From CAYPHY01 sp964410625 (GTDB taxonomy: Bacteria; Chloroflexota; Anaerolineae; Promineifilales; Promineifilaceae), in contig CAYPHY010000013.1 of NCBI GenBank assembly GCA_964410625.1, positions 34,709 through 98,708 on the forward strand: a stretch of 64,000 nucleotides of DNA. The letters run 5' to 3'. A model generated the notes under the pieces. That model saw only the letters and a program-made list of their open reading frames with translations. It was not told where the DNA came from and made no database searches. Made by a program: the position numbers and the translations under genes. This document shows positions 17,731-26,126 of this stretch, piece after piece. The first letter of the stretch is position 1; each line of letters starts with the position of its first letter.

Positions 17731-19179
17731 CTATTCCGTAATCAGACCCGCTTCCCGCAGGATAGCGTCGTGTTCTTCGGCGATGGCGTTCATCGTTTCT
17801 TCGGCCGTGCCCTGTCCTTCAATGATATAGGTGCTCAGGTGACGTTGGGACACCTCCAGCAACTCACCAAACACAGGGACGTTCCAGAAGTCCTTGACGA
17901 AGGTCATCGTCTCGGCGAAGGCGGCATTGTAGGGGGCGATAGTCTCAAATTCAGGTGATTCGAGGACGTTGATGTTGCAGGTGTAACCACCTAGCCGCGC
18001 CCATTCAGCCTGGATTTCTTCCTGGGCAAACCAACGCAAGAAGTCGAAGGCAGCTTGCTGGCGTTCCGGGCTGATGTAGGAGATGATGCTCGTTCCCTGG
18101 CCTCCAAGCGCCGCGCCACGATCACCACCGGGGCCAGCCGGGTTGGAGAAGTAGCCGGTCACGTCCGCATGGGGGTTGGTGGAGGAGTTTGCCAGCGCGG
18201 GGAAGAAGGCGAAGTAGTTCATGATCATCGCCGCCTGACCGCTGATGAAGGCGTCGTTGGTTTCGGTGAAGAAGGCGTTGCTCAGGCCAGGGGCCTGGCA
18301 GCAGGCGTACAGTTCGCGGTAATACTCAACGGCCGCAATCGCTTCCGGCGAGTTGACCACGCCCATCACATTGTTGTTCTCATCTTGCCACGCTGCGCCA
18401 TAGGGGAACAGGGTATTTTCGACACCCATCGTCAGCGCATCATAGTCAATCTGCGTGTAGATGCCGACGCCATAGAGTCCTTCATCGGGACGGGTGAAGA
18501 AGTTGGCGATGTCCATCAGTTGATCATAGGTTTCAGGAATCGCTAATGGATAACCGTACTCTTCCTCAAAGGCCGCCATCTCTTCGGGGTCCTCGAAAAG
18601 GTCCATCCGGTAAGCCCAGGCGTTGGCGTCACCTTCCGTGGGGTAAGCCCAGTAGGTTCCGGAGCCGGGGGGGTATTCGCCATAGGCGGCGAGGGTGGCG
18701 GGGGTAACGGTCTCGGCAATCCCTTCGCTAACCATGAAGTCGGTCATATCAACATAGTGGCCTTGGGTGGAACCCTGACCGAGCCATTGGCTATCGCCGA
18801 CGACCATATCCCAGGCATCGCCACCGGCAGCCATTTCGGCAAAGAAGAGGTCGCCAAATGTCCCCCAAGGTTCCTGGATGACGTTGACGGCGATTCCGGT
18901 CTCTTCCTCATACATATTGCCGATCTGTTGCAGATAGTCGGCCGGGTCCCATTGCGCCCACAGAATATTCAGTTCTGTCACGCTGCCTTCGGCTGCGGGT
19001 TCTTCGGCCGGTTCCTCGGCTGGTTCTTCAGCGGGTTCTTCGGCTGGCTCCTCGGCCGCCGGTTCTTCGGCCGCCGGCGCTTCGGTGGGTGAAGCAGCGG
19101 GAGGGCTCCCGCCACCACAGGCCACCAGCAAGGCGGCGGTTAGAAACAAAACCATGAGCATCATCATATACTTGCGCAT
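17731..19179 (-). CDS. Extracellular sugar-binding lipoprotein of the ABC importer
   Basis: 482 aa. The signal peptide MRKYMMMLMVLFLTAALLVAC ends in a lipobox (LLVAC; Cys21 lipidated), so the protein is anchored outside the membrane. It is followed by a low-complexity spacer of EEPAEEPAEEP units (about residues 30-65) and then the family-1 solute-binding fold: ELNILWAQWDPADYLQQIGN at the start of the domain and GGQGTSIISYISPERQQAAFDF in the second lobe, as in CUT1 binding proteins. The binding site cannot be assigned to a sugar by eye. As first transporter gene after the GntR regulator, it is probably the most expressed gene of the unit. Confidence 0.92.
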   Translation of the reverse strand: MRKYMMMLMVLFLTAALLVACGGGSPPAASPTEAPAAEEPAAEEPAEEPAEEPAEEPAEEPAAEGSVTELNILWAQWDPADYLQQIGNMYEEETGIAVNVIQEPWGTFGDLFFAEMAAGGDAWDMVVGDSQWLGQGSTQGHYVDMTDFMVSEGIAETVTPATLAAYGEYPPGSGTYWAYPTEGDANAWAYRMDLFEDPEEMAAFEEEYGYPLAIPETYDQLMDIANFFTRPDEGLYGVGIYTQIDYDALTMGVENTLFPYGAAWQDENNNVMGVVNSPEAIAAVEYYRELYACCQAPGLSNAFFTETNDAFISGQAAMIMNYFAFFPALANSSTNPHADVTGYFSNPAGPGGDRGAALGGQGTSIISYISPERQQAAFDFLRWFAQEEIQAEWARLGGYTCNINVLESPEFETIAPYNAAFAETMTFVKDFWNVPVFGELLEVSQRHLSTYIIEGQGTAEETMNAIAEEHDAILREAGLITE

Positions 19180-19422
19180 TTCTCTTTTCCTCTCCTAAGG
19201 CGGTCTGTTGACCGCACACAAAGTAGGGGTGCTTTCCCACGTGGTCGCTTCGTTGGACTGTTTACCGTTGAAGCAATCCCCGCTTGAACGACACCCGTTT
19301 TGCTAAATGAAACGTTCTCGCGAGTGATTCGTGACTTTTCCGGTTAGCTTGCCTCGATAAGCACCTCCTTCCAGAGCAGTATGCGATAAACAGTGGGCGG
19401 AAAATTGGCTGCGATGACTGTT
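19180..19422. other. Intergenic region between binding protein and GntR gene
   Basis: 243 bp with no gene and no dispersed repeat family, unlike most gaps here. It is the likely location of the transporter promoter. A CTCGCGAG palindrome lies at 19317-19324. No convincing -35/-10 pair was assigned. Confidence 0.4.
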
Positions 19423-20145
19423 TCAACTAAAGCTGAGCCGGTTGAACAGGCTCTGGCGCAATTCTTCGATGTGGCGACGGACGGCTTTTTCGGCCGCTGC
19501 GCTGTCATGGTTGGCGATGGCGTCCACAATTTCGCGGTGTTCGGCCGTGCAAGCCGCCAGCCGTTCGGGGTTGGTCTGCGAATCAATATTAGCCAGGTAA
19601 TGGACGCGATTACGCATCTGGGTGGTCATCTCGCCCAATAGATTGTTGGGGCAAGCGGCGTTCAGCGTTTCGTGATATTTGGTGTCCGCGATGGACCACG
19701 ATTCCTGGTCATGGACGGTCGCGGCCGTTTCCATGTCGCTCATCGCCTGCTGTAGCTCTTGTAGATGGTGGGGGGAGATGGTTTCCGCCACCAACCGTGC
19801 CAGTTCTGGCTCCAGCAAGGAGCGCATGTGGACGATGTTGAGGACATCGCGAATGGAGCGCGAGGCAATGGTGATCGCACGGCCGGGGATAATTTGTACC
19901 AGCCCCTCTTGGGCAAGTTGGCGCAACGCTTCACGAACGGGGGTGCGGCTGATACCGAGGATGTTGGATAATCTTGTCTCGGAAAGCGGCTCGCCGGGTT
20001 GCATATCGGCATGGCGGATGGCATCCTTCAGGCGTTGGTAAGCCACATCTCGTAGCAGCCGCGACGGATCATTGTTGTCGTGGTTGCTATGCCGCTTGAG
20101 ATAGAGTTCCAGATTATCCATGTTAAAATCGTCGGGCTTACACAT
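19423..20145 (-). CDS. GntR-family regulator with FCD effector domain
   Basis: 240 aa. The winged helix-turn-helix spans about residues 30-95: LKDAIRHADMQPGEPLSETR, LGISRTPVREALRQLAQEGL (the recognition helix RTPVREAL is diagnostic) and VQIIPGRAITIAS. The C-terminal FCD domain follows (MRSLLEPELARLVAETISPH, with conserved Asp and His positions in DTKYHETLNAACPN and CTAEHREIVDAIANHD, normally binding a metal and a small acid or sugar acid). It stands at the head of the ABC/catabolic locus and is read in the same direction, so it is its likely repressor; the effector would be the imported compound or a product. MDNLELYL, nine codons in, is an alternative start. Confidence 0.9.
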   Translation of the reverse strand: MCKPDDFNMDNLELYLKRHSNHDNNDPSRLLRDVAYQRLKDAIRHADMQPGEPLSETRLSNILGISRTPVREALRQLAQEGLVQIIPGRAITIASRSIRDVLNIVHMRSLLEPELARLVAETISPHHLQELQQAMSDMETAATVHDQESWSIADTKYHETLNAACPNNLLGEMTTQMRNRVHYLANIDSQTNPERLAACTAEHREIVDAIANHDSAAAEKAVRRHIEELRQSLFNRLSFS

Positions 20146-20147
20146 TT

Positions 20148-20222
20148 TTTGACACGAATGACACGAATTTTGTTTTCTGTTTTCGTGAATTCGTGGGCAA
20201 GTTTGCCCTATTCGTGTCGGAA
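20148..20222. repeat. Intergenic repeat (gacacgaat family)
   Basis: tgacacgaatgacacgaatt faces cgtgaattcgtgggcaagtt and attcgtgtcgg. It lies directly upstream of the GntR coding region. Confidence 0.8.
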
Positions 20223-20501
20223 AGGTTATTAACTGCGTTAATCCTGAATCTATTACGGGTTCACTTTGTAAAAGCCGAAGAGAGGGCGCAGATATTTAGG
20301 AAAAACCAGCGTCAATCTGCGTGGTATCAGCGAAAATCAGCGTTCTTTCTAAAAGTGCAACCACAGTGTCAAGTTAGATAGAATCTGTATATGAGTGATA
20401 TACAACCTGTATACAGACGGTATGCATTATATGGATGGGGATGAATACTGTCAATAGTAAGTGACCGCGAATTGGTTACTTTGAACAGTGAATAGGCTAA
20501 A
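20223..20501. other. Intergenic region between regulator and EAD gene
   Basis: It holds a cgtcaatctgcgtggtatca/gaaaatcagcg fragment of the dispersed-repeat kind (about 20310-20345) and the candidate operator pair at 20386-20416. No coding sequence was recognised. Confidence 0.5.
20386..20416. promoter_or_regulatory. Candidate GntR/FCD operator pair
   Basis: Two dyads lie close together in the gap behind the regulator start: TGTATATGAGTGATATACA (20386-20404, six-base arms) and the perfect palindrome CTGTATACAG (20407-20416). FadR-subfamily operators are typically short dyads around GTATAC. The distance to the regulator start (about 240 bp) is longer than usual, so this is a candidate only. 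Confidence 0.45.
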
Positions 20502-21299
20502 TTACTGGGTACTTTTGAGCGAGGTAACGGCCGCGACAATTTGCTTAACCAACTCTGTCACACCTGGCAAACTACTTTCTAAGCCCTGTGCCGTTTGTTG
20601 CAGGGCCAAACTCAGCATTCTAAGCATCGTTGGGTTGGGGTTGTCGGCCGTTGCCGTTTCCACAAATAATTCAGTGGAAGCGGCCACTTCTTCAGCCTGG
20701 GACTGTTGATCGGGCGGGGCGGCTTGCAATCGTTCATTGAGTTGTGCCAGCAAACGGCCGAGGGTGGTTGCCGTCGCGTGATCATCGGCCGCCGATCCAC
20801 CGACAATCTGGCTTGCTTGTTGCAGAGTAGACTTGATATTGACGTTGCTCCCCTGAAAATCGCCGGAGAGGTTGATGGTATCGCCCGTGTTGACAACGGC
20901 CGAGGCCCCGGAACCAATTGCTACGCCTTGTGAGTTAGAAATATCGCCGGTTGTGATCTTGTCCCCATGAACCACATCACCATAGTAGTGGTGCTGGGTG
21001 ATCTGTGATGGTGGCGGATCACTTGAGGAGAGCGCGGCGGGTAAGTCGAGATCATCAGGGACGGGCGGCCAGGTGACATGCGGCCGTTCCATGCTGGCCA
21101 TCGCTACCAGTTGTTCCAGGCGGCCGTGGCGGGCGAGGTCGAGGATCAGATGGCGAATCCGCGCCGACTTCCCTTCCCCGCGCACGCTGTCATAGTCTAC
21201 ATTCAGTTGGAAGCAGAGGGTGCGTATCTCTTCCAGGTCGAAGTAGCGTTCCATCATTTTGTGGAGGGTGGTCAGGTAAAGTTCAGGGTTGGTGGTCAT
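20502..21299 (-). CDS. Effector-associated-domain (EAD) protein with module shared with the caspase
   Basis: 265 aa from the ATG at 21299 (MTTNPELYL), with AGGAGAATC upstream; a longer frame runs back through the acgcggatg repeat and is rejected. Residues 1-85 form a small helical adaptor with FDLEEIRTLCFQLNVDYD, GEGKSARIRHLI and HGRLEQLVAM, the pattern of effector-associated domains (I believe the EAD7-like group), which link sensors to caspase or NTPase effectors in bacterial conflict systems. Residues 107-265 repeat, in the same order, the C-terminal module of the neighbouring caspase: GDKITTGDISNSQGVAIGSG, TGDTINLSG, GSNVNIKSTL, then a helical tail. No signal peptide or membrane span, so it is cytoplasmic. 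It is probably the adaptor partner of the caspase. Confidence 0.8.
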   Translation of the reverse strand: MTTNPELYLTTLHKMMERYFDLEEIRTLCFQLNVDYDSVRGEGKSARIRHLILDLARHGRLEQLVAMASMERPHVTWPPVPDDLDLPAALSSSDPPPSQITQHHYYGDVVHGDKITTGDISNSQGVAIGSGASAVVNTGDTINLSGDFQGSNVNIKSTLQQASQIVGGSAADDHATATTLGRLLAQLNERLQAAPPDQQSQAEEVAASTELFVETATADNPNPTMLRMLSLALQQTAQGLESSLPGVTELVKQIVAAVTSLKSTQ

Positions 21300-21309
21300 T
21301 GATTCTCCT

Positions 21310-21357
21310 AAAATAGTTACGCGGATGACGCGGATCAGACGCGGATGGCGCGGATTT
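21310..21357. repeat. Intergenic repeat (acgcggatg family)
   Basis: agttacgcggatgacgcgga and cagacgcggatggcgcggat units fill the gap between the caspase and EAD genes. Confidence 0.75.
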
Positions 21358-22758
21358 TTATTTTGCTTGACCAGCAACGGCCGTGACTATTGTGACGATA
21401 TGGGCTGTGATGTCAACGATTTGAGGTAAATCATCCTTCAGCCTCTGGGCGGCTTGTTTCAACCCTTCACCTAGCATTTTGATCATTGTTTTATTGGGGG
21501 TTTCGGCGGCGGCCGTGTTGATCAATATCTCTGTTGCTTCGGCGACTTCGCTGGCGGTTGCCGCCTGGGTGGGGGGTGCTTGTTGCAGGAGGGCGTGGAG
21601 TTGCTGGACGAGTTGCTCCAGTGTTTGCTTGTCCGCCTGGCTAGTGTGGGGCAGCGTGCCTATCGTCTGCGTCACGTTGGTCAGCGTAGACTTCACATTG
21701 ACGTTTGACCCACTAAAGTTGCCACTTATGTTGATCGTATCGCCCGTATGGACGGTGGCGGACGCGCCAGAGCCAATGGCTACCCCTTGCGAAGCGGTAA
21801 TGTCGCCGGTTGTGATTTTGTCGCGGCCGACCTGGTCCCCCTGGCTGGTTGGTGGCAACGGTTGCAGCGGATCGGGAGGGATTTCCCCTTTAGCCGTAGC
21901 GACGCCCTTGCCACCGAGCAGTTGGGCAACGGGGAAGACGCCGGTAGTCCGCATGACGGGCGTTTGCACCACCCCTTCGCGAGCGGCCGATTTCTTCACC
22001 TCATGCGTCACCCAACTCATCACGTCGGTGACATAGACAACGGTGGCGTCGTCGGGGTGGGGCGCGTGGCCGGTCAACGCTTCAATCAGATGGTAGGTGA
22101 AGAGGCTCATCGCGCCATCACGCCGCACGTAGGACTTTTGCTCCCCCTTGGAGGAGTTGAGAATCGCCCGCCCTTCCCCCTCGGCCAGATCGGCCACGTC
22201 CTTACTCCCGGCTTCGTATTCGGGAATGGCTTTGGTCTCCGGCAGGTCAAGGGGGAAGGCTTTTGCTGCAACATTGGGGCCATTGCTTAAATCTAGATCT
22301 ATATCTTTGACATCCATACCGGCCGCGTGGCAACAGTCGAGGACGACCAACATCCGTTTGGCGGGGATAGCGCTGATTTCGGCCGTCAGTGTTTCCGCGC
22401 GGATCGCGTCGGCGCGGATACGGTTTAGCCCCTGAATATCATAGGGGACGAGATAATATTGCTCCGTCTCTTTGTCCACCATGCCGTGACCGGTGTAGTA
22501 GATGACGGCCGTGGCCTCTGGATCAGCCTGCACTTTTTCTTGTAGCCAATAGAGGGCGTCGAAGATGTTGCGCTGGGTGGACTCCTCTCCCTTGAGCAGC
22601 TTCACATGCTCCGGCTTATAGGCGCAGCGTTCGGGATGCACAAGCACCTCATACAGTGCCTCGGCGTCCTTAAGCACCGACGGCAGCGCCAGCCGCGCGA
22701 TCTGGTTGCTGTCAATGCTGATCACGACGGCATAGCCATGAGTGAATTCGCTGGTCAT
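21358..22758 (-). CDS. Caspase-like (C14) protease with shared C-terminal module
   Basis: 466 aa. The caspase p20-like domain covers about residues 5-275: GYAVVISIDSN, AVIYYTGHGMVD with the catalytic His91, and RMLVVLDCCHAAGMDV with the catalytic Cys143 (the DCCH arrangement of caspase/metacaspase-like peptidases). A proline-rich joint (PPDPLQPLPPTSQ) leads to residues 307-466, a glycine-rich GDxI-type stretch (DKITTGDITASQGVAIGSGA, HTGDTINISGNF, GSNVNVKSTL) followed by helices, colinear with residues 107-265 of the EAD protein downstream. The module probably mediates co-assembly of the two proteins, which would bring the protease to its trigger. No secretion signal. The upstream C39/LysM gene ends only 20 bp before, so they are co-transcribed. 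Confidence 0.88.
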   Translation of the reverse strand: MTSEFTHGYAVVISIDSNQIARLALPSVLKDAEALYEVLVHPERCAYKPEHVKLLKGEESTQRNIFDALYWLQEKVQADPEATAVIYYTGHGMVDKETEQYYLVPYDIQGLNRIRADAIRAETLTAEISAIPAKRMLVVLDCCHAAGMDVKDIDLDLSNGPNVAAKAFPLDLPETKAIPEYEAGSKDVADLAEGEGRAILNSSKGEQKSYVRRDGAMSLFTYHLIEALTGHAPHPDDATVVYVTDVMSWVTHEVKKSAAREGVVQTPVMRTTGVFPVAQLLGGKGVATAKGEIPPDPLQPLPPTSQGDQVGRDKITTGDITASQGVAIGSGASATVHTGDTINISGNFSGSNVNVKSTLTNVTQTIGTLPHTSQADKQTLEQLVQQLHALLQQAPPTQAATASEVAEATEILINTAAAETPNKTMIKMLGEGLKQAAQRLKDDLPQIVDITAHIVTIVTAVAGQAK

Positions 22759-22778
22759 TGGTACGCTCCTCCTGGTCG

Positions 22779-23957
22779 CTACTGGTCTAATTGTGCTGGG
22801 TCAAAGAAGCCAACCCCGAAGGTTGATGGCCCCACGAGGCTATTGTAATCTTGCGCTGGTTCGTCTGGATCAAAGAGCATTTCCAGCTCCAACGCCTTCG
22901 ATAGGTCAAGTGTATCTCGCGGCAGAGCCGGGTCAAGATGGGCGCCGGATTGTCCCAGGCGTGGGATGCGCAGCCGTTCGTCCGCCCAAAGCCCCTCGCG
23001 GTTTAAGTTGTTGTAGACCTGGATCGCGGGCCAACGAGATTGCTGCCCATAGAAGCGGCCGGATAGGCCGGAGAGCGTATCGCCAGGGCGCACCTGGTAC
23101 GGGTCATACTCCGCGCCCCAATCGCCCAAATGGTCGAGCCACAGTTGTAGCTCCGTCGGATTATTAAAGTCAGGCGGCTCGGCATGGCGGTAGGCGGCGA
23201 GGGCGCGGATGCGTAAATTCACATCGTCCATTGGACGGCCGCCGGGCCTTGAGGGGGGTGGCTGTGGCTCAGGGGGCTGTAGCACAGGGGGCGGTGGTGC
23301 AGGTGGCTCTGGCGCAGGTGGTTGCGGTTCGGGCTGCGGTTTGGGCGGCTGTGGTGGGGTTGGTGGTGGTTGGGGTGGCGATGGTTGAGGGGGCGGCGCG
23401 GGCTTACCGGCATCAACCACATTCCCAGGGATTAAGCAGCCCCAGTTGGGGTTTTCTGCGGCCGGAAATCCACCCCAGCCGCGCGTGAAATCATCGTAGG
23501 AAAGCGGAAAGTGTGCGCCGCGCTCCCGCTGTACCCACATCCCAAACAGCGGATCATGGAAGTAGATGTGGTTGTCGTCATAGCCGGTGACCACGATGAA
23601 GTGACCAAAATCAAATTGGTTGCCAGTGAGTTTGCGCCAGGGCTGGTACTTTATCAGCGCGATGAAGGGATTTCCGGCGTCGAGGTTGGCGCGGAGGTTG
23701 TCGAGAGCGGCCGTCCGGTTCGCGTAGGCTCTCCAGCTTAATTTAACCCCGCGTAGCTTGGCGACGTTCATCAACTCCCACGCTTTGGTATATTCGCCCG
23801 ATTTGCGCGGCGCGATGTGGTTGTAGACCTGATTAGGCGTCATCGGGATGTTGTAATAGCCGAGGATCATCACCAGGCTGGTGGGGCCGCAATCGGCCGA
23901 GTGAGAATCGGCATCACTGTCCCACTGCGAGCGATAAGGAACGGGTAATTGCACCAT
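22779..23957 (-). CDS. C39-like cysteine peptidase with proline-rich linker and LysM domain
   Basis: 392 aa. The papain-like C39 domain occupies residues 1-175: ADCGPTSLVMILGYY (catalytic Cys23), FDFGHFIVVTGYDDNHIYFHD (His119, Asp135). A linker made almost only of Pro, Gln and Glu follows (about 180-245), and then a LysM domain (YQVRPGDTLSGLSGRFYGQQ and WPAIQVYNNLN, about 296-330), which normally binds N-acetylglucosamine polymers. The protein starts with MVQLPVPYRSQWDSDADSHS and has no signal peptide, odd for a LysM protein. Similar C39 domains cleave double-glycine leaders or act on peptidoglycan. It lies in one unit with caspase and EAD genes. Confidence 0.82.
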   Translation of the reverse strand: MVQLPVPYRSQWDSDADSHSADCGPTSLVMILGYYNIPMTPNQVYNHIAPRKSGEYTKAWELMNVAKLRGVKLSWRAYANRTAALDNLRANLDAGNPFIALIKYQPWRKLTGNQFDFGHFIVVTGYDDNHIYFHDPLFGMWVQRERGAHFPLSYDDFTRGWGGFPAAENPNWGCLIPGNVVDAGKPAPPPQPSPPQPPPTPPQPPKPQPEPQPPAPEPPAPPPPVLQPPEPQPPPSRPGGRPMDDVNLRIRALAAYRHAEPPDFNNPTELQLWLDHLGDWGAEYDPYQVRPGDTLSGLSGRFYGQQSRWPAIQVYNNLNREGLWADERLRIPRLGQSGAHLDPALPRDTLDLSKALELEMLFDPDEPAQDYNSLVGPSTFGVGFFDPAQLDQ

Positions 23958-24016
23958 ACGATTTATCCTATCCCGCTATCCTATCCTGATAGGGCTTCTA
24001 TTTTATCAGGACTGGC

Positions 24017-24096
24017 ATTTGCATCGAATTTACGCGAATGAACGCGAATTGAGAACTATTTTTCGCGTTCATTCGCGCTAATTCGTTGCAAAAAAT
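24017..24096. repeat. Inverted intergenic repeat (aatttacgcg family)
   Basis: gcatcgaatttacgcgaatg and aacgcgaatt units face ttcgcgttcattcgcgctaa and ttcgttgc units, a copy of the element at 9352-9475. Confidence 0.85.
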
Positions 24097-24098
24097 TC

Positions 24099-25796
24099 TT
24101 AGGCTACCTGACGCAAATAGGCATCAGCAATGCCATTGCGTAACCAGCCTTCGTGGTGGGTGTCGTAGTCGGGGTTCCAATCGGCCGCGTACCAAAACAC
24201 CCCTTCAATACCCGGAACTTGCGCCAACTTCTGCGGCAGAAGGCGAGCCACATCCGCTTTTTGCGCGGCGTTGTTGCCGCGGTTGACCGAGGCTTCGCTG
24301 ATGATGATCGGAATTTGCAACTGGAAGCGACGTTGCAGGGCGATGATCTGATTGGCGATGTCTTGCGCGGCGGCGTGGGCATTTTGATTATCGCCGGTAT
24401 AGGCGTGCATACACCAGCCATTGACCAACCCCTTCACCTGTTCCCACATCGCCGCCCGCCACTGCCAGGGATGGAACGCTTCGTTGGAAGTCATCGGCGT
24501 GGTATAGAGATGGATGCCGGGGAAATCTTGCCGCGCCCGGCTGAGGCAGCGAGCGAGGAAGTGGGCAAATTGCTCGGCCGAATGCCAGGCGATGCCAAAG
24601 CCTTCGGCTGAGCGTGTCTCTTTGGTGGTCAGTTGCGGCTCGTTAAAAAAGACAAAACGGCGGTAGCCGCGCTCCCACCAGCGGCGCATCTGGTCATCGC
24701 GGACGTACTCATAGGTGCGATCGGCCGAAACGGGTTCCGGGTTCCAATAGAGGCGGACGACGTTGCGCTGTGGGTCGCCGAAGTGGGCAAAATCGGGGTT
24801 GGAGCCATGGGACATGAAAAAGACGGGCATGTTCAGCCGCCGGATCATCTCCTGGAAGTGGGGCTGGTTCCAGACAAAATCATCGGCCGGGCCGTGGATG
24901 CCGGTGAAGAAACGTACCTGGGGGCCGCTGTAGGCATAGGGGCGGCTGGCGGTTGGGGGTGGCGGGGTGGTCCCGTTGGGTTGGGTGACGATAATCCGCA
25001 TCCAGCGCGTGCCGCCAAAGGGTTGGCCGTTGCTGCTGACCAATTGCCAATGGTAGGCGTAGATATTCGGTTGCTGCGGGGCGACAAAGTTCAGGCGGAT
25101 AGTGAAGGTTTCGCCCGATTCAATCCGGTCGCGGCCGGTTAGCTCGCGCAGGGTATAGCTGGTGGCCGTGCCCATGCGGTGGCGTATGGCGTCGTGGGTT
25201 TCGCTGCGACTGCCTTCGACATAGACGACGCGAAAATCACCCTGCCAGGGATCAATGCTGGTGTTGCGTAGCGTCCAGGTGCCGCTGAACGTTTGGCCGC
25301 CGGTCATTTTGTTGTATTCGGCTGCGCTGTTTTGGAAGTGGATAAGCTCGTAACTCAGTTCGCCCAGCCCTTTTTCCGGCGGCTCAACCACGACGACACG
25401 CAGCCAGCGAACGGGGCTGGCTGCCTCGCCATCGGCCGTTTGCAGTTGCCAGGCGGTGACATAGTTCCCCGGTTTGCTTGGGGCGGTGAAGGCTGCCGTC
25501 AGATAGACGGTATCACCAGGGATGATCTCGCCGGACACCCCCAGTTGGGAAAGGGGCAACGCGGGGTCTGCGCCGAGCCTCGTTTGCTGGTAGGCGGCCG
25601 TGTCGGGATGGGTCTCTTCACTATAGACAAGCTGATAGCGGTCGTCCCAGGCGGCCGTGCTGTGGTTGGTGAATGACCAGGTGACTTCAAACCATTCGCC
25701 GGGGGTCAACTGATCGAGATCGCTGAAGGAGGAGACAGTATCGGCCGTTGCGCTATTGGCAGGCATCTGGGTAGTGGTCGCTGTTGGGTTCATCAC
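24099..25796 (-). CDS. Two NBR1-type Ig-like domains plus glycosidase-like TIM barrel
   Basis: 565 aa. Two Ig-like domains of the NBR1 'four-tryptophan' kind come first: residues about 30-140 (GEWFEVTWSFTNHSTAAWDD, YVTAWQLQTADG, SPVRWLRVVV) and about 150-275 (TFSGTWTLRNTSIDPWQGDF, YAYHWQLVSSNGQPFGG). A Pro/Thr linker leads to a glycoside-hydrolase-like barrel (about 295-565) with FVFFNEPQLT (candidate acid/base Glu) and PIIISEASVNRG (candidate nucleophile Glu), placed as in clan GH-A. There is no signal peptide at MMNPTATTTQM; GGAGG lies upstream of the start. It is the first gene of the minus-strand set that continues with the C39/LysM and caspase genes. Whether the barrel is active cannot be told. 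Confidence 0.78.
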   Translation of the reverse strand: MMNPTATTTQMPANSATADTVSSFSDLDQLTPGEWFEVTWSFTNHSTAAWDDRYQLVYSEETHPDTAAYQQTRLGADPALPLSQLGVSGEIIPGDTVYLTAAFTAPSKPGNYVTAWQLQTADGEAASPVRWLRVVVVEPPEKGLGELSYELIHFQNSAAEYNKMTGGQTFSGTWTLRNTSIDPWQGDFRVVYVEGSRSETHDAIRHRMGTATSYTLRELTGRDRIESGETFTIRLNFVAPQQPNIYAYHWQLVSSNGQPFGGTRWMRIIVTQPNGTTPPPPTASRPYAYSGPQVRFFTGIHGPADDFVWNQPHFQEMIRRLNMPVFFMSHGSNPDFAHFGDPQRNVVRLYWNPEPVSADRTYEYVRDDQMRRWWERGYRRFVFFNEPQLTTKETRSAEGFGIAWHSAEQFAHFLARCLSRARQDFPGIHLYTTPMTSNEAFHPWQWRAAMWEQVKGLVNGWCMHAYTGDNQNAHAAAQDIANQIIALQRRFQLQIPIIISEASVNRGNNAAQKADVARLLPQKLAQVPGIEGVFWYAADWNPDYDTHHEGWLRNGIADAYLRQVA

Positions 25797-26024
25797 TTTC
25801 CTCCAGGAGCAGCGTGTTTATCGTTGCCTTAGAAACGGTGTTTCTATTCACTACTGCTCACCGCCACGTCATTCTCTCTAGTAATCGCTAAGAAACCCGA
25901 TCACCATTGATTCACTTTGTAGGGTTGGGATACGACTGTATGATTTCAGATAACGAATGGTAAATGATATGAACACGCCTGGTCAAGATTGTTCACCAAT
26001 TCACAAACGTAGGTAAAAAAAGGT

Positions 26025-26057
26025 AAAAAAAGAGCCAATCTTGTTAGAGATTGGCTC
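26025..26057 (-). terminator. Rho-independent terminator of the repeat-protein gene
   Basis: On the minus strand GAGCCAATC, an 8-base loop and GATTGGCTC are followed by TTTTTTTACC, a classical stem plus T run. It ends the transcription unit whose last gene stops at 26127. Confidence 0.8.
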
Positions 26058-26068
26058 AAATATAGAAG

Positions 26069-26109
26069 CCTCTGAGGTCGGCAAAGCAAGGCTCTGCCGA
26101 CCTCAGAGG
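26069..26109. repeat. Perfect 15-bp inverted repeat (cctctgaggtcggca)
   Basis: Arms at 26069-26083 and 26095-26109 pair perfectly with an 11-base loop, between the stop codon of the repeat-protein gene and its terminator. A weaker related agacctctcaggt/aggtct structure lies at 33986-34024. Confidence 0.85.
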
Positions 26110-26126
26110 TATTCACTGGCACTCAT

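Larger units (their letters stand above)
25797..26122. other. Gene-free gap holding two minus-strand hairpins
   Basis: No coding sequence. It contains the two hairpins listed separately (26025-26057 and 26069-26109) downstream of the repeat-protein gene, and an AT-richer 25850-26000 stretch without recognised elements, presumably including the promoter of the NBR1-Ig gene. Confidence 0.5.
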
